This document shows positions 43,470 through 53,951 of a stretch of 64,000 bases of DNA, piece after piece. Position 1 is the first letter of the stretch. Every line of letters begins with the position of its first letter. The notes under the pieces are model-generated. The model did not search any database. It saw only the letters and a list, made by a program, of their open reading frames with translations, and was not told the origin of the DNA. Position numbers and translations under genes: made by a program. Source of the DNA: JANRKB01 sp033763695 (lineage in GTDB: Bacteria; Planctomycetota; Phycisphaerae; Phycisphaerales; UBA1924); NCBI GenBank assembly GCA_033763695.1, contig JANRKB010000030.1:13003-77002 (forward strand), given 5' to 3'.

Positions 43470-44765
43470 TCAGACGCCGGTGGCCCACGCCAGATCGACG
43501 GTTGCACCTGCCGCGGCGGTCGTGCGTCGGTCCGGCAACGCACGCAGGTGAGCCACGAGCGAGGCCATGTCGCCTCGCAGCGGTGCCGTGAACACCATCG
43601 GTTTGTTGGTCATCGGGTGCGTGAAGCCGAGCAGGGTCGCGTGCAGCGCCTGGCGGCTGATGATTGTCGCGCCGGTTGAGTCGACGTAGTTGCGCCCGCC
43701 GTACATGTCGTCGCCGACGATCGGATAGCCCAGATGCGAGAGATGCACGCGGATCTGATGCGTGCGCCCGGTCTTGAGCTCGAGTTCCACGAGCGAATAG
43801 CGCTGCGTCTGCGCGTTTGGCACACGCTGGTGCGATGCGTGAGACGCACGCTTGGACTCGGCCGCAGTGGCATCGTTCCAACCCGGGGCGTTGGAAGTGG
43901 CGGGCGTTGTGCCGTCGCCTGCGGGGCTGCCGTAATACTCGCGGACGCGCGCGATGGTAATCGCGGGCTTGCCGAGTTCATCGTGGCGCACGACGTACTT
44001 CTCGCGGTAGCCCTTCTCGCGTGAGGGGTGCGGCCCGATGGGGAACTCGATCACATCCGACTCGGGCTCGATGTGCCCGTGCGTGATCGCGAGGTATCGC
44101 TTGTCGACGCGGCGCTGCTCAAACTGGCGGCCGAGTTTCCAGTGGGCCTCGTCATTCTTGGCAAAGACGATCACGCCGCTGGTGTGGCGATCGAGGCGAT
44201 GCACGACGCCCGGGCGTGCGAACTCGTCACCGACCGTGCTGAGCGTGCCGCCGAGTTTGCTGCGATGCTGGAAGTGATACGCCAGCGCGTTGATCATCGT
44301 GCCCTTGAGGTGTGAGCGAGCCGGGTGGACGATGATGTCCGGCTGCTTGTTGAGCACGATGAGATGCTCGTCCTCGTAGAGCACGTCGAGCGGGATGTCC
44401 TCGGGCACGGTGCCCTTGGCGGGCGGCGGCGGCACGATGACTTTGACGACGTCGCCCGCGTTCAGCTTGGTGCTCGCCTTGGGCGCTCGCCCGTTGACGG
44501 TCACGCCGCCTTCGTCGATGAGTCGCTGCAACTGCGTGCGGCTCATGAATGTGATGCGATCCGTGAGATACTTGTCGAGCCGCTTGTTGAGGTCTTTGCG
44601 AAGCGAGAAGACGACCGTGCGCAACGAATCGTCGTCTTCTTCGGCAGACTCTTCGACGGCGCGACGGATCGCGTCAGGATCGACTTTGCCGCCGGGAAGA
44701 AAAACGCCGACGCTTACGAGTTCGTCGGCGTCATCTGCTGGGGGTTGGACGGGCTCGCGGGCCAT
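43470..44765 (-). CDS. RluA-family ribosomal pseudouridine synthase (RluD-like)
   Basis: 431 residues. The N-terminal S4 RNA-binding domain (LNKRLDKYLTDRI, MSRTQLQRLIDEGGVTVNG) precedes the catalytic domain with VVHRLDRHTSGVIVFAKN, whose Asp is the nucleophile, and LKTGRTHQIRVHLSHLGYPIVGD. The layout matches RluD, which modifies 23S rRNA helix 69. About 45 residues between these blocks (SPAGDGTTPATSNAPGWND) form a low-complexity insertion. ATG 44765 is chosen over GTG 44774. Confidence 0.94.
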   Translation of the reverse strand: MAREPVQPPADDADELVSVGVFLPGGKVDPDAIRRAVEESAEEDDDSLRTVVFSLRKDLNKRLDKYLTDRITFMSRTQLQRLIDEGGVTVNGRAPKASTKLNAGDVVKVIVPPPPAKGTVPEDIPLDVLYEDEHLIVLNKQPDIIVHPARSHLKGTMINALAYHFQHRSKLGGTLSTVGDEFARPGVVHRLDRHTSGVIVFAKNDEAHWKLGRQFEQRRVDKRYLAITHGHIEPESDVIEFPIGPHPSREKGYREKYVVRHDELGKPAITIARVREYYGSPAGDGTTPATSNAPGWNDATAAESKRASHASHQRVPNAQTQRYSLVELELKTGRTHQIRVHLSHLGYPIVGDDMYGGRNYVDSTGATIISRQALHATLLGFTHPMTNKPMVFTAPLRGDMASLVAHLRALPDRRTTAAAGATVDLAWATGV

Positions 44766-44795
44766 CGCCGGCACATGAGACGCTCTGCGCGTCGC

Positions 44796-45671
44796 TCAGT
44801 TTCCCTTGGGCGCGGCCGGCGTGGACTCAGGTGCCGGATTCGCCGGCGCACGCTCGGGAGTCGTCGTCGCGGGCGTCGCGGCGGGCGCGGCCGGCGTCGC
44901 TTCGGGGATTGCCGGGCCAGTGGGCACGTCCGGGGCGGCGGGCAGAGGTGCAGGCGCCTCAGGCTTCTTGTTCAGGCTGGGGATGTCCGAGCGGGCGTAC
45001 AGCTTGGGCATCTCGCGAGCGCTGTCGAGCGTCTCGATGCGCTTCCTGGCGACGTCCGCGTGCGGCTTGAACGCGCCGTCGCCGACGAGATCGACGATCT
45101 TCTGATACCACGCCTTGGCCTTGTCGAAGTCGCCGGCGCTCTCGGCCGCCGCGGCCACGCCAAACGCGCTGCCCACGGCGAACACCATGCGGTTCGCGTC
45201 GCCCTGGGTCGCGCTGAAGACCTGCTCATAAAGCGACGAAGCTTGCTGCAGGTTCGAGGTGCGTTCCTCTGGGCTCAGCGCGTCTTCCGCGCTGGCGAGG
45301 GTGCCGTCCTGATTGAGCTTGCCACCCGGCTTGATGCCGGTCCGAACCGCCTTCATCAGAGCGTCCGCGGCGTTCAAGCGGGCCATCTCAGCGACGGAGC
45401 CGACGCCTTGATAGGTATCCGCGATCGCCTTGAGCGACTCGGGGCTGACGGGGTCCTTGCTGCTCGCGGCTTCGAGTTCGCTGAACGCATTCGTCAGCTT
45501 CTCGTCCTGGGCCTTGGTGTAGCGCTGCCAGCCGACATAGCCGACGGCGACCACTGCGATCACCATGAGCACCCACGTGCCCCACGTCCGCAGCAGGTAG
45601 ACAAAATCCTCATTGAGCTGCGACTCGACGAGACCGGACTGTTCGCGGGTTTGGATCTGACGTTGGTCCAT
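44796..45671 (-). CDS. Membrane-anchored helical-repeat protein (YfgM-like)
   Basis: 291 residues. After 27 polar residues comes one helix (WVLMVIAVVAVGYVGWQRYT), then helical repeats (TNAFSELEAASSKDP, FDKAKAWYQKIVDLVGDGAF) resembling tetratricopeptides, and a Pro/Ala-rich tail. Topology and size resemble YfgM-type proteins, which act beside the Sec translocon; similarity is by topology only. Start ATG 45671 gives MDQRQIQTREQ. It precedes the rluD-type gene on the same strand, 30 bp away, and is divergent from truA. Confidence 0.72.
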   Translation of the reverse strand: MDQRQIQTREQSGLVESQLNEDFVYLLRTWGTWVLMVIAVVAVGYVGWQRYTKAQDEKLTNAFSELEAASSKDPVSPESLKAIADTYQGVGSVAEMARLNAADALMKAVRTGIKPGGKLNQDGTLASAEDALSPEERTSNLQQASSLYEQVFSATQGDANRMVFAVGSAFGVAAAAESAGDFDKAKAWYQKIVDLVGDGAFKPHADVARKRIETLDSAREMPKLYARSDIPSLNKKPEAPAPLPAAPDVPTGPAIPEATPAAPAATPATTTPERAPANPAPESTPAAPKGN

Positions 45672-45783
45672 AGGAGGCAAGGGTAGGAGCCCGCACGGGA
45701 CAAGGCACGCCGCGGGCCGGCTCGCGATGCCGTTACACGCCCAGCGACGCACCTCTTGCGGCCCCTGCTTACGCTTGCCCCGC

Positions 45784-46704
45784 GTGCCGCGTTATCGACT
45801 CACACTTGCGTATGACGGAACCGACTTCTGCGGCTGGCAGAAGCAGGAACCGCCCGGCCCCGAGCACGGCGGGAACCCGTCGCTGCTTGATCACGTGGAA
45901 CCGGGGCTCCAGGCCGCGCAAGAAGGACGGCTGGCGCTGCGGACGGTGCAAGCGGTCGTCGAACGAGCGGTGCGCGAGATCGTGCGTGAACCCGTGAACG
46001 TCAAGGGATCGAGCCGCACGGATGCCGGCGTGCACGCACGGGGGCAAGTGGCGGCGTTCACCTGCTCGCCGCGCGACGGCGAGACATCTCCACCCGAGCG
46101 TGGCTGGCCGATTGAGCGCGGGGTCGATCGCTTGGTGCGTGCGATCAATGGTCGCCTTCCCGATGACGTCACGGTGCTGGATGCCGCGGTCGTTGCACCG
46201 ACATTCAACCCCGTCGGCGAAACGATTGCCAAGGCGTACTCCTACACCCTGCACACGTCGCGTGAGCGTCCGCTGTGGGACCGGCGGTATGTCTGCCACG
46301 TGTGGGACGCGCTGGATGTTGAGCGCATGAACGAGGCCGCGGCCGTGCTCGTCGGCGAGCATGATTTCGCCGGCTTCGCGGCCGCCGGGCACGGCAGGCT
46401 CACAACGGTGCGCACGATCTTCTCCTGCGGCGTGACACGGCTCGCACCGGATCGCGTGCGGATTGACGTGAGCGCGAGCGGCTTTCTCTACAACATGGTT
46501 CGGATCATCGCGGGGACGCTCGCCGAGGCCGGACGCGGGCGCATGGACGCCGCGAGTGTGCGCGAGGTGCTTCGCACTTGCGATCGCTCCAAAGCAGGCC
46601 CGACGATGCCCCCGACCGGGCTGTGCCTGGAATGGATCAAGTACGCCGACGCGGCGAGCAGTTCGCCCGACGCCGCTCGCCCGCCAAGCGACACCGCCGA
46701 CTGA
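45784..46704 (+). CDS. truA: tRNA pseudouridine synthase A
   Basis: Isomerises uridines 38-40 in the tRNA anticodon arm; 306 residues. YRLTLAYDGTDFCGWQKQ is the N-terminal motif. SSRTDAGVHARGQVAAF holds the catalytic Asp. The C-terminal domain has FLYNMVRIIAGTLAEAGRGR. An insertion of about 30 residues (GPEHGGNPSLLDHVEPGLQ) sits between the first motif and the TVQ-VVE helix. Start GTG 45784 is directly before the first strand, and the start region lacks a clear ribosome site. Confidence 0.96.
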   Translation: MPRYRLTLAYDGTDFCGWQKQEPPGPEHGGNPSLLDHVEPGLQAAQEGRLALRTVQAVVERAVREIVREPVNVKGSSRTDAGVHARGQVAAFTCSPRDGETSPPERGWPIERGVDRLVRAINGRLPDDVTVLDAAVVAPTFNPVGETIAKAYSYTLHTSRERPLWDRRYVCHVWDALDVERMNEAAAVLVGEHDFAGFAAAGHGRLTTVRTIFSCGVTRLAPDRVRIDVSASGFLYNMVRIIAGTLAEAGRGRMDAASVREVLRTCDRSKAGPTMPPTGLCLEWIKYADAASSSPDAARPPSDTAD

Positions 46705-46732
46705 ATCAGCGGCCCGGAGCGTGCTCGACCGT

Positions 46733-47569
46733 TCAGGTCGCCCCCTGCTCCTTCTTCATGATGAACAGGTAGTTGAAGCCGCGCAGGAAGAAGTTGCCTT
46801 CCTCGGCGGCTTTGTGCCAGTTGCCGCGCTGCAGTTTCTGGTTGTGGCGCACCACCGCGATGATGTCCACCGGCACGAAACGTTCGCGCATGATCGAGAA
46901 GAGCTCAAATCCGATGGGCATGAACTGTCCGGCGGCGGACATGCCCTTCTTCTTCTTGAACGAGTCACTCACGTACAGCGCGAAGTAGCGACGATCGCGC
47001 AGCACGCGATGACACTCCGCGATGACCTTGCGCATCGAGTCGTAGTAGGCTCGCCCGCCGTCGTCGCCGCCGCTGTCGAGTTTGCCGATGCAGCGCGGAT
47101 CGTCGGAGTAATCGACATGGGTGGAGTACGGCGGGTCGATGAAGACAAAGTCGGCCTTGGCGTCTTCGAGCGGAAGTTTGCGTGCATCGTTGCGGATGAT
47201 GCCCTCGCGCGACGGCGCGAGGTCGTATCCCAAGACACGACGCTTCAGGTCGCGACACACGTCGATCGTGGTGCCGCTGCCGACCATCGGATCAACGACG
47301 AGGTCGTTCTCGCGGGTGTAGCGTTGGAGCAGTTGCCAGATGACCCACGAAGGCGTGGCACCGACGTAGTCCTTGTGCCCCTGCATGCGACTGCCGTCGC
47401 TCGCGTCGTAATGCTGGCTGGGGAACTCCCACAGCGTCGTTGTGAAAAGGCGAAGCGAGGGGCGGCGCGGTGCGGACGCACGGCTTGCTGCCGGGCCGCG
47501 GCGTGCCCCGCCTGCGGGGCGGCCGGAATCGGAAGATGAGCCGTCCTGCCTGGGGCGATCGCTGTTCAT
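46733..47569 (-). CDS. Orphan amino-methyltransferase (probable DNA N6/N4)
   Basis: 278 residues. DPMVGSGTTIDVCRDL is the SAM-binding motif (FxGxG-like), and DFVFIDPPYSTHVDYSD is the catalytic DPPY. Motif I precedes motif IV, the gamma or alpha order. The first 40 residues are low-complexity and basic (RRGPAASRASAPRRPS). LWEFPSQHYDASDGSRMQGHKDYVG may contact nucleic acid. No restriction endonuclease is adjacent, so it is probably a solitary regulatory or housekeeping DNA methylase; RNA substrates cannot be excluded. It is divergent from gmhA. Confidence 0.85.
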   Translation of the reverse strand: MNSDRPRQDGSSSDSGRPAGGARRGPAASRASAPRRPSLRLFTTTLWEFPSQHYDASDGSRMQGHKDYVGATPSWVIWQLLQRYTRENDLVVDPMVGSGTTIDVCRDLKRRVLGYDLAPSREGIIRNDARKLPLEDAKADFVFIDPPYSTHVDYSDDPRCIGKLDSGGDDGGRAYYDSMRKVIAECHRVLRDRRYFALYVSDSFKKKKGMSAAGQFMPIGFELFSIMRERFVPVDIIAVVRHNQKLQRGNWHKAAEEGNFFLRGFNYLFIMKKEQGAT

Positions 47570-47614
47570 CGTGGGACGTTATGGCCCCTGGCCGCTGGCG
47601 GCTAACCTTGTCGG

Positions 47615-48244
47615 ATGTCAGAACTCCCCACTTCGATCATGAGCGTCTCGGCCGTGGACTCCCTGGTCGCTGCTTCGCTCGCCGATGCACGCCGCTGTCT
47701 TGATCAGTTTGCCGCGGATGCCAAGGCACGCTCGGCGATCGCCGCGATGATCCGCGGGCTAGCAGCCTGCTTCCGCGGCGGTCACAAGGTGCTCATCTGC
47801 GGCAACGGCGGCTCACTCTGCGATGCGCTGCACTTTGCCGAGGAACTCACCGGACGCTTCCGCAACGATCGGCCGCCACTGCCGGCGATTGCGATCGCCG
47901 AAGCGGGGCACATCACCTGCACCGCCAATGACTATGGATTCGACGAGATCTTCGCCCGCGGCGTGACGGCGCTCGGGCGCGAGGGAGACGTGCTGATTGC
48001 GATGAGCACGAGCGGCAACTCGGCGAATGTCATCCGAGCGGTCGCCGCGGCACGGGCCGCGAAGATGCATGTGTACCTGCTCTTGGGCAAGGGCGGCGGC
48101 AAGCTCAAGGACGCCGCCGGTCTCGCGGGCGACGCGACGATCATCGCACCGGGGGCGACGGCGGATCGCATCCAGGAAGTGCACATGTTCGTGCTGCACA
48201 CGCTGGTCGAGGGTGTGGAGGCGGAGATGTTCAGCGGGAAGTGA
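47615..48244 (+). CDS. gmhA: SIS-domain phosphosugar isomerase, GmhA type
   Basis: D-sedoheptulose-7-phosphate isomerase, first step of ADP-heptose synthesis for LPS cores; 209 residues. LICGNGGSLCDALHFAEELTGRF is the diagnostic block, followed by VLIAMSTSGNSANVIRA for phosphate binding and RIQEVHMFVLHTLVEGVE at the C-terminus. Most homologues read GGSACDA; here it is GGSLCDA. It fits with the nearby epimerase and glycosyltransferases, although the rest of the heptose pathway is not in the window. Confidence 0.92.
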   Translation: MSELPTSIMSVSAVDSLVAASLADARRCLDQFAADAKARSAIAAMIRGLAACFRGGHKVLICGNGGSLCDALHFAEELTGRFRNDRPPLPAIAIAEAGHITCTANDYGFDEIFARGVTALGREGDVLIAMSTSGNSANVIRAVAAARAAKMHVYLLLGKGGGKLKDAAGLAGDATIIAPGATADRIQEVHMFVLHTLVEGVEAEMFSGK

Positions 48245-48349
48245 CTGCGTCGCTCGCTGCGTCGCCGTGGGGTCTGAACTCCGCGTGATCGCGTACACTT
48301 CCCGTCGTTCGTCCACGCACAGGCCGCGATGCCTCCGCCGGAGAGACCC

Positions 48350-49795
48350 ATGCCATATTACACCAAGCTCGGCTTACTCCCTCAGAAGCGCCACGTGCAG
48401 TTCCGCCGCCCGGACGGCTGTCTCTACTCCGAGGAAGTCTTCGGCACCGAGGGCTTCGTCGGGCCGACGACCACCATGTACCACATCCAGCCACCGACGC
48501 AGGTCTACGGCTGGAAGCCGCTCTACTCGACCAAGGTCGAATACGTCGAGCCCGAGATCATGCGGATGCGGCATGTGAAGTCCGCGCCGCTGCCCGCCAA
48601 AGGCGACTTTGTCACCGGCCGCGTGGTGCTCTTTGGCAACAGCGACGTTGAGATGGCCGTCTGTAACCCTGCCGAGCAGATGGCGTATCACTTCAAGAAC
48701 GGCCAGGGCGATGAGTGCATCTTCATCCACTTCGGCTCGGGCGTCTGCCACACCATGCTCGGCACGCTCCGCTTCGGCCCGCGCGACTACCTCGTCATTC
48801 CCAAGGGCGTGATCTACACCATCATCTGGGACAAGCGAGCCAACGGCAGCGACGGCAAGCCCGCCGACGGCGGTCCATCGATCGAGACCTGTCCCTTCGG
48901 CAAGTATCTGCTGATCGAGACGACCAACGGTAGCCACATCGGCCCGCCGCCTCGCTATGTCAGCAAGATGCACGGCCAGTATCTCGAGCACGCGCCGTAC
49001 TGCGAGCGTGACATCCGCACGCCCGAGATGCCCATGACCTGGGACCAGAAGGGCGACTTCCCCGTGCGGATCAAGGCCCGCGATCTGGTGCACGAGTACG
49101 TCTACCACTATCACCCGCTCGACATCGTGGGCTGGGACGGCTGCTACTACCCGTTCATCTTCAACGCCGATGACTTCAGCCCGATCACCGGCAAACTGCA
49201 CATGCCGCCGCCGATCCATCAGACGTTTGAGGCGCACAACTTTGTGATCTGCACGTTCGCGCCGCGCATGCTGGACTACCACCCGCAAGCGATCAAGGTG
49301 CCGTACAACCACAGCAACCTCGACAGCGACGAAGTGCTCTACTACGTCGATGGCAACTTCGGCAGCCGCAAGGGCATTGAGATCGGCAGTCTGACGCTGC
49401 ACCCGCAGGGCATCCCGCACGGTCCGCACCCGGGCACGCTGGAGGCGAGCCTCGCCGCCACGCACACACAGGAACTCGCGGTGATGTGCGACACCTTCCG
49501 CCCGCTCTTCCCCACGAAGGCAGCGATGGATCTGGACGACACCAAGTATCCGGCGTCGTGGCAAGGCGAGCACTTCCCCGGGCTCTCGTCGGGCAAGATG
49601 CACCTCAACGGCACGACCGTTCCCGCAGCGAGCGCGGCGGCCTTCCCCAAAGAGGTTCACCCCGTCGCCGTCATCAAGGCCGATGTCGCGCAGACTGTCA
49701 TCCCCGCGCCGGGGACCAACGGCAGCGCGAATGGGCACGCGAATGGAACGAACGGCAAGACCGCCGCGGGCACCGCGAATGTGTGGGCGCCGTAA
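48350..49795 (+). CDS. hmgA: Homogentisate 1,2-dioxygenase-like protein
   Basis: Fe(II) ring-cleaving enzyme of tyrosine degradation; 481 residues, slightly longer than usual because of an Ala/Gly/Asn-rich tail of about 45 residues. The N-terminal MPYYTKLGLLPQKRHVQFR matches homologues. The cupin core carries WDGCYYPFIFNADDF and HMPPPIHQTFEAHNF, and SLTLHPQGIPHGPHPG supplies iron-ligand His residues. ATG 48350 is supported by GGAGAG four bases upstream. No other tyrosine-degradation genes (fumarylacetoacetase, maleylacetoacetate isomerase) are adjacent. A terminator follows. Confidence 0.93.
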   Translation: MPYYTKLGLLPQKRHVQFRRPDGCLYSEEVFGTEGFVGPTTTMYHIQPPTQVYGWKPLYSTKVEYVEPEIMRMRHVKSAPLPAKGDFVTGRVVLFGNSDVEMAVCNPAEQMAYHFKNGQGDECIFIHFGSGVCHTMLGTLRFGPRDYLVIPKGVIYTIIWDKRANGSDGKPADGGPSIETCPFGKYLLIETTNGSHIGPPPRYVSKMHGQYLEHAPYCERDIRTPEMPMTWDQKGDFPVRIKARDLVHEYVYHYHPLDIVGWDGCYYPFIFNADDFSPITGKLHMPPPIHQTFEAHNFVICTFAPRMLDYHPQAIKVPYNHSNLDSDEVLYYVDGNFGSRKGIEIGSLTLHPQGIPHGPHPGTLEASLAATHTQELAVMCDTFRPLFPTKAAMDLDDTKYPASWQGEHFPGLSSGKMHLNGTTVPAASAAAFPKEVHPVAVIKADVAQTVIPAPGTNGSANGHANGTNGKTAAGTANVWAP

Positions 49796-49842
49796 CACGA
49801 TCGCGACATCTGCCTCGCGATGAGTTGTCCACGAATCGAAGG

Positions 49843-49873
49843 AAAGCCGCAGGGTCCCGCCCTGCGGTTTTCC
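49843..49873 (+). terminator. Rho-independent terminator after hmgA
   Basis: CCGCAGGG/CCCTGCGG stem with flanking AAA and TTTT and a 5-base loop. It lies 47 bp after the hmgA stop and before the convergent MFS gene, and the A/T flanks allow use in both directions. Confidence 0.88.
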
Positions 49874-49930
49874 GTTCAGCACTGCGAACCACGTGGGGAA
49901 AGTCGCGCTGCCCCTGATACCTCGTCACAC

Positions 49931-51334
49931 TCACGTCGGCGGCACGAAATCTCTCTCGCCTCCCAGCCGCTTCCAGTCGATGTACAGCAGCACAATGCAC
50001 ACCCCGCCGAGGAGCAGGAAGGCGAGCAGCCACGCGAAGACGAGCTTGGTGCCAAAGTGTTGAAAAAGCAGACCCGCGGGCGTGGAGACGATCGCCACGG
50101 ACAGTCGGAAGATGATCGAACCGGCCGAGGTGAACTGCCCGAACTTCTCCTTCGGCAGCATGCGTGCCGGCAGAGCCGCGGTGCCGACGAGATAGAGCCC
50201 CACCGCCGCGAAGGTCACGATGGTCACGATCTTGAACGACTGCTCATCACGAACGAACACGGCACCGGCAAGAGCAGCAACGATCATCAGGCCGTAACCG
50301 AGCAAGCCCGCCTTGAGCGGATGCAGTTTCTTCATGATCGGCACGAGCGCGAGGTAGATGCCGATCCAGATGATGTCCTTGATGCCGATCACGTTGCCGT
50401 AGCGTTCGAGGCCTTCTTTGGAGTCGCCGTAGATCTCCTTGCCCAGGAAGATCAGGTTGCCGATGAACGGCTGATAGGCGCACTGAAAGAGCGCCATCGC
50501 GAGGAAGTACTTCCAGTAGAAGCCCTTTGAGAAGCACTCCTTCATGTACGACGCGCCCAGCGCAAGCGTCCGCTGCGCGAAGGTCGCACCCTCGACGGTC
50601 GTCGCCGGCTGCGGCGGCGGATACTCCGGCTCCTTCACACGCCAGCAGAGCAGCACGAACGCGACCAGGTACAAACCCGCCGACAGGCAGTAGATGAACT
50701 CCGGATGTTCCTTGGCCTTGCCGATCAGGAACCAGTTGAAGGTGAGCGAACCGCCCGCGTAAAAGACACGGAAGAGCGCGCCGAAGGTGCCGAGCCACTC
50801 GGTCGGAATCACGTCAGGCCAGAGGCAGTAGTAAATCGACTGCGGGAACATGTCGAGCAGTTTGAACACGACAAACAGGCCGACGGTCAGCCCCAGCGTC
50901 ACCGCCGCGGCGGACGCCTCGCCGAATACCCCGGGCATCGAGGCGTGCAGCAGCGCGCCGATTTTGGACGAGAAACCCAGCAGCACCAGCGTCACGGCGA
51001 TCAATGGCGCGGTGACAAGCAGGAACGGCCGACGCCGCCCGATGCGGGTTCGCGTCCGGTCCGACCATGTGGAGACCACGGGCACAAGCACGCAGTAGAG
51101 GATGTTCACGAGCGTGCCGCTGACGAAGTTGTAGGTGGTCTTGCTCGCGCCGAGGGCTTCAAACTGCAGCGGCACAAGCGTCGGGACGACGCCCATGTCC
51201 ATCAGGTGCAGGCAGAAGTCTCCCAGCAGCAGCCAGAAGAAGACGCCCGCGAGGCTCTGGCGTGCCGCTCCCACGGGAGGCTTGGTGTTGCCCGCGCCCG
51301 CCTGAACAGAAGTGCCGCCGCCGCTGCCAGCCAT
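49931..51334 (-). CDS. MFS transporter
   Basis: 467 residues with about twelve helices. The conserved loop between helices 2 and 3 reads STWSDRTRTRIGRRRPFLLV, a strong G-x3-D-R-x-G-RR-P motif of the sugar/GPH-type major facilitators (LacY/MelB-like or proton-symport families). The central loop contains VKEPEYPPPQPATT. Substrate unknown. ATG 51334 starts MAGSGGGTSVQ; the open frame upstream is unlike the family. It is convergent with hmgA. Confidence 0.9.
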   Translation of the reverse strand: MAGSGGGTSVQAGAGNTKPPVGAARQSLAGVFFWLLLGDFCLHLMDMGVVPTLVPLQFEALGASKTTYNFVSGTLVNILYCVLVPVVSTWSDRTRTRIGRRRPFLLVTAPLIAVTLVLLGFSSKIGALLHASMPGVFGEASAAAVTLGLTVGLFVVFKLLDMFPQSIYYCLWPDVIPTEWLGTFGALFRVFYAGGSLTFNWFLIGKAKEHPEFIYCLSAGLYLVAFVLLCWRVKEPEYPPPQPATTVEGATFAQRTLALGASYMKECFSKGFYWKYFLAMALFQCAYQPFIGNLIFLGKEIYGDSKEGLERYGNVIGIKDIIWIGIYLALVPIMKKLHPLKAGLLGYGLMIVAALAGAVFVRDEQSFKIVTIVTFAAVGLYLVGTAALPARMLPKEKFGQFTSAGSIIFRLSVAIVSTPAGLLFQHFGTKLVFAWLLAFLLLGGVCIVLLYIDWKRLGGERDFVPPT

Positions 51335-51552
51335 AGGTTCCTCGCCGCACGTGAGACGCAGCGAGGTCGTTCGCCGCGTGATGAACGCGTCGAGTGTACC
51401 AGCGAGGCGTGATGATCGGAATGACGCGAAGCAGAACAGCGAATTCCGCACTCATTCGCTCGGCGAGAAAGACAGCAGAAGCATGCACGGATCGCCCCCG
51501 GCCCCCGGCCCCCGGGCACCAGTTTCCTGTCGCCCCGAGACCGCGCGGGCAC

Positions 51553-52041
51553 TTACTTCACTTCGAAGATGAAGTCGATCTCAACAGGCACGCCCAGCGG
51601 CAACGACGGCGCGCCCACGGCAGCACGAGCATGCTTGCCCGCCTCGCCGAAGATCGCCACCATCATCTCGCTCGCGCCGTTGGCGACTTTGGGATGCTGC
51701 GTGAACGCGTGGTCGCACGCCACGAACACGCCCAGCCGCACCACACGCACCACGCGATCCAAGTCACCGATCTCGCCCTTGAGTGCGGCGAGGCCGTTGA
51801 GCGCACACCGCTTGGCGCATTCGATGGCGTCGTCGATCGACACCTCGACGCCGACGCGTCCGAGGAAGAGCGGCTTGCCGTCGATCGTGGGGATCTGCCC
51901 GGCGAGAAAGACGTGGCCGCCGCTGCGGACGGCGGGGACATATGCCGCGACGGGCTTGGGGGGCGGCGGGAGCGTCAGACCGAGCTCGGCGATGCGAGCC
52001 TCGATGCGCCCGTGCGATGGTGTCGATGCTGCGCCGGACAT
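51553..52041 (-). CDS. RidA family protein (YjgF-like)
   Basis: Enamine/imine deaminase superfamily, 162 residues; family core about 130. FLAGQIPTIDGKPLFLG and VGAPSLPLGVPVEIDFIFEVK are the conserved blocks. Many RidA-type enzymes have an Arg near the C-terminal end of this barrel that binds substrate carboxylate; here the corresponding AAVGAPSLPLG stretch lacks it, so this is a non-archetypal subgroup. ATG 52041 has GAGAGACGC just before it. It is 53 bp downstream of the ABC ATPase gene. Confidence 0.9.
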   Translation of the reverse strand: MSGAASTPSHGRIEARIAELGLTLPPPPKPVAAYVPAVRSGGHVFLAGQIPTIDGKPLFLGRVGVEVSIDDAIECAKRCALNGLAALKGEIGDLDRVVRVVRLGVFVACDHAFTQHPKVANGASEMMVAIFGEAGKHARAAVGAPSLPLGVPVEIDFIFEVK

Positions 52042-52094
52042 GCGTCTCTCCGATGCCGCGTGCGCCACCGACTGCGGCGGCGCGTGCGCGGCGA

Positions 52095-53240
<1,146 letters not shown>

Positions 53241-53298
53241 GTGAAGTGCGGTCCTGTCGGGGTGTCAAGAGAGGAGTCGGAGTGTCGGGCGACGAGTC

Positions 53299-53332
53299 GG
53301 GGGCTGAGGGCCGGGGGCTGAGGGCCGGGGGC
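53299..53332. repeat. 14-bp tandem repeat, about 2.4 units
   Basis: The unit GGGGGCTGAGGGCC occurs twice and then partly, immediately upstream of the ABC ATPase gene start (on the minus strand). Perfect by eye. No known function. Confidence 0.75.
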
Positions 53333-53583
53333 ATAAAGCCCGAGGCCAAACCGCTACAGCCTAGCGGGGCGGGGGCAGGATCGCCAAGCGGAGTTTCGGT
53401 GCTGGCGTTGCGCTGTTCCAGCGCGGGGAGGGGAGGGAAAGCGAACAGCAGCAAAGCGAAAAGCTCAAATGAGCCCATCTGGCGGTCGATCCGCTGAACG
53501 GTTCATGTGAGATTTGCTGTTTTTCGCTTTGAGCTTTGGATCTGGCTCCTCGCCAGATCTCCCGTGCCACCGATCGTCGACGT

Positions 53584-53786
53584 TGCACGGCAAAGCCGTG
53601 CGGGTCAATAGCGTCGGGTTACGGCGCAGCCGCACCCAACGAATGCGATCTCCCTCGCGCGGGATCGTCGAACACGGATCGTGCGGCGAACGATCCACCT
53701 TCGACGATCCCATCCACACGGCGGCTTTTCCCGTGGGTGCCGCTGCGCGGCGACCCACGGCTATTCACCTCCACGGCTTCGCCGTG
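53584..53786. repeat. Palindromic dispersed element, copy 2
   Basis: Same architecture as the element at 429-619. The left hairpin TGCACGGC-AAA-GCCGTGC is followed by GGGTCAATAGC and a hairpin with GTCGGGT/ACCCAAC ends. After about 90 bp of other sequence comes the inverse: a CGTGGGT/ACCCACG hairpin, GCTATTC, and CACGGC-TTC-GCCGTG. Conservation of hairpins and AATAGC/GCTATT, with a diverged core, argues for selection or transposition of the ends. Confidence 0.72.
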
Positions 53787-53911
53787 AACACGCTGCAGCT
53801 CAACTCCCCAGCTTCGCCGTAAAGAGCCGACAGCGAACGCGAGAGTCGACAAGCAGCGCGGCCGACGTCAAGCCCGTTCTCCTTGTCTGATGTCTCCTGT
53901 CTCCTTGTCTT

Positions 53912-53951
53912 CTCACCCACTCACCCACTCACCCACTCACCCTCTCACCAC
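53912..53951. repeat. 8-bp tandem array CTCACCCA
   Basis: Three perfect CTCACCCA units are followed by CTCACCCT and a degenerate CTCACCAC. It lies downstream of the palindromic element. Such arrays vary by slippage. Confidence 0.75.

Noticed and set aside
53912..53951. CRISPR-like array
   Set aside because: 8-bp units without spacers; this is a simple tandem repeat.
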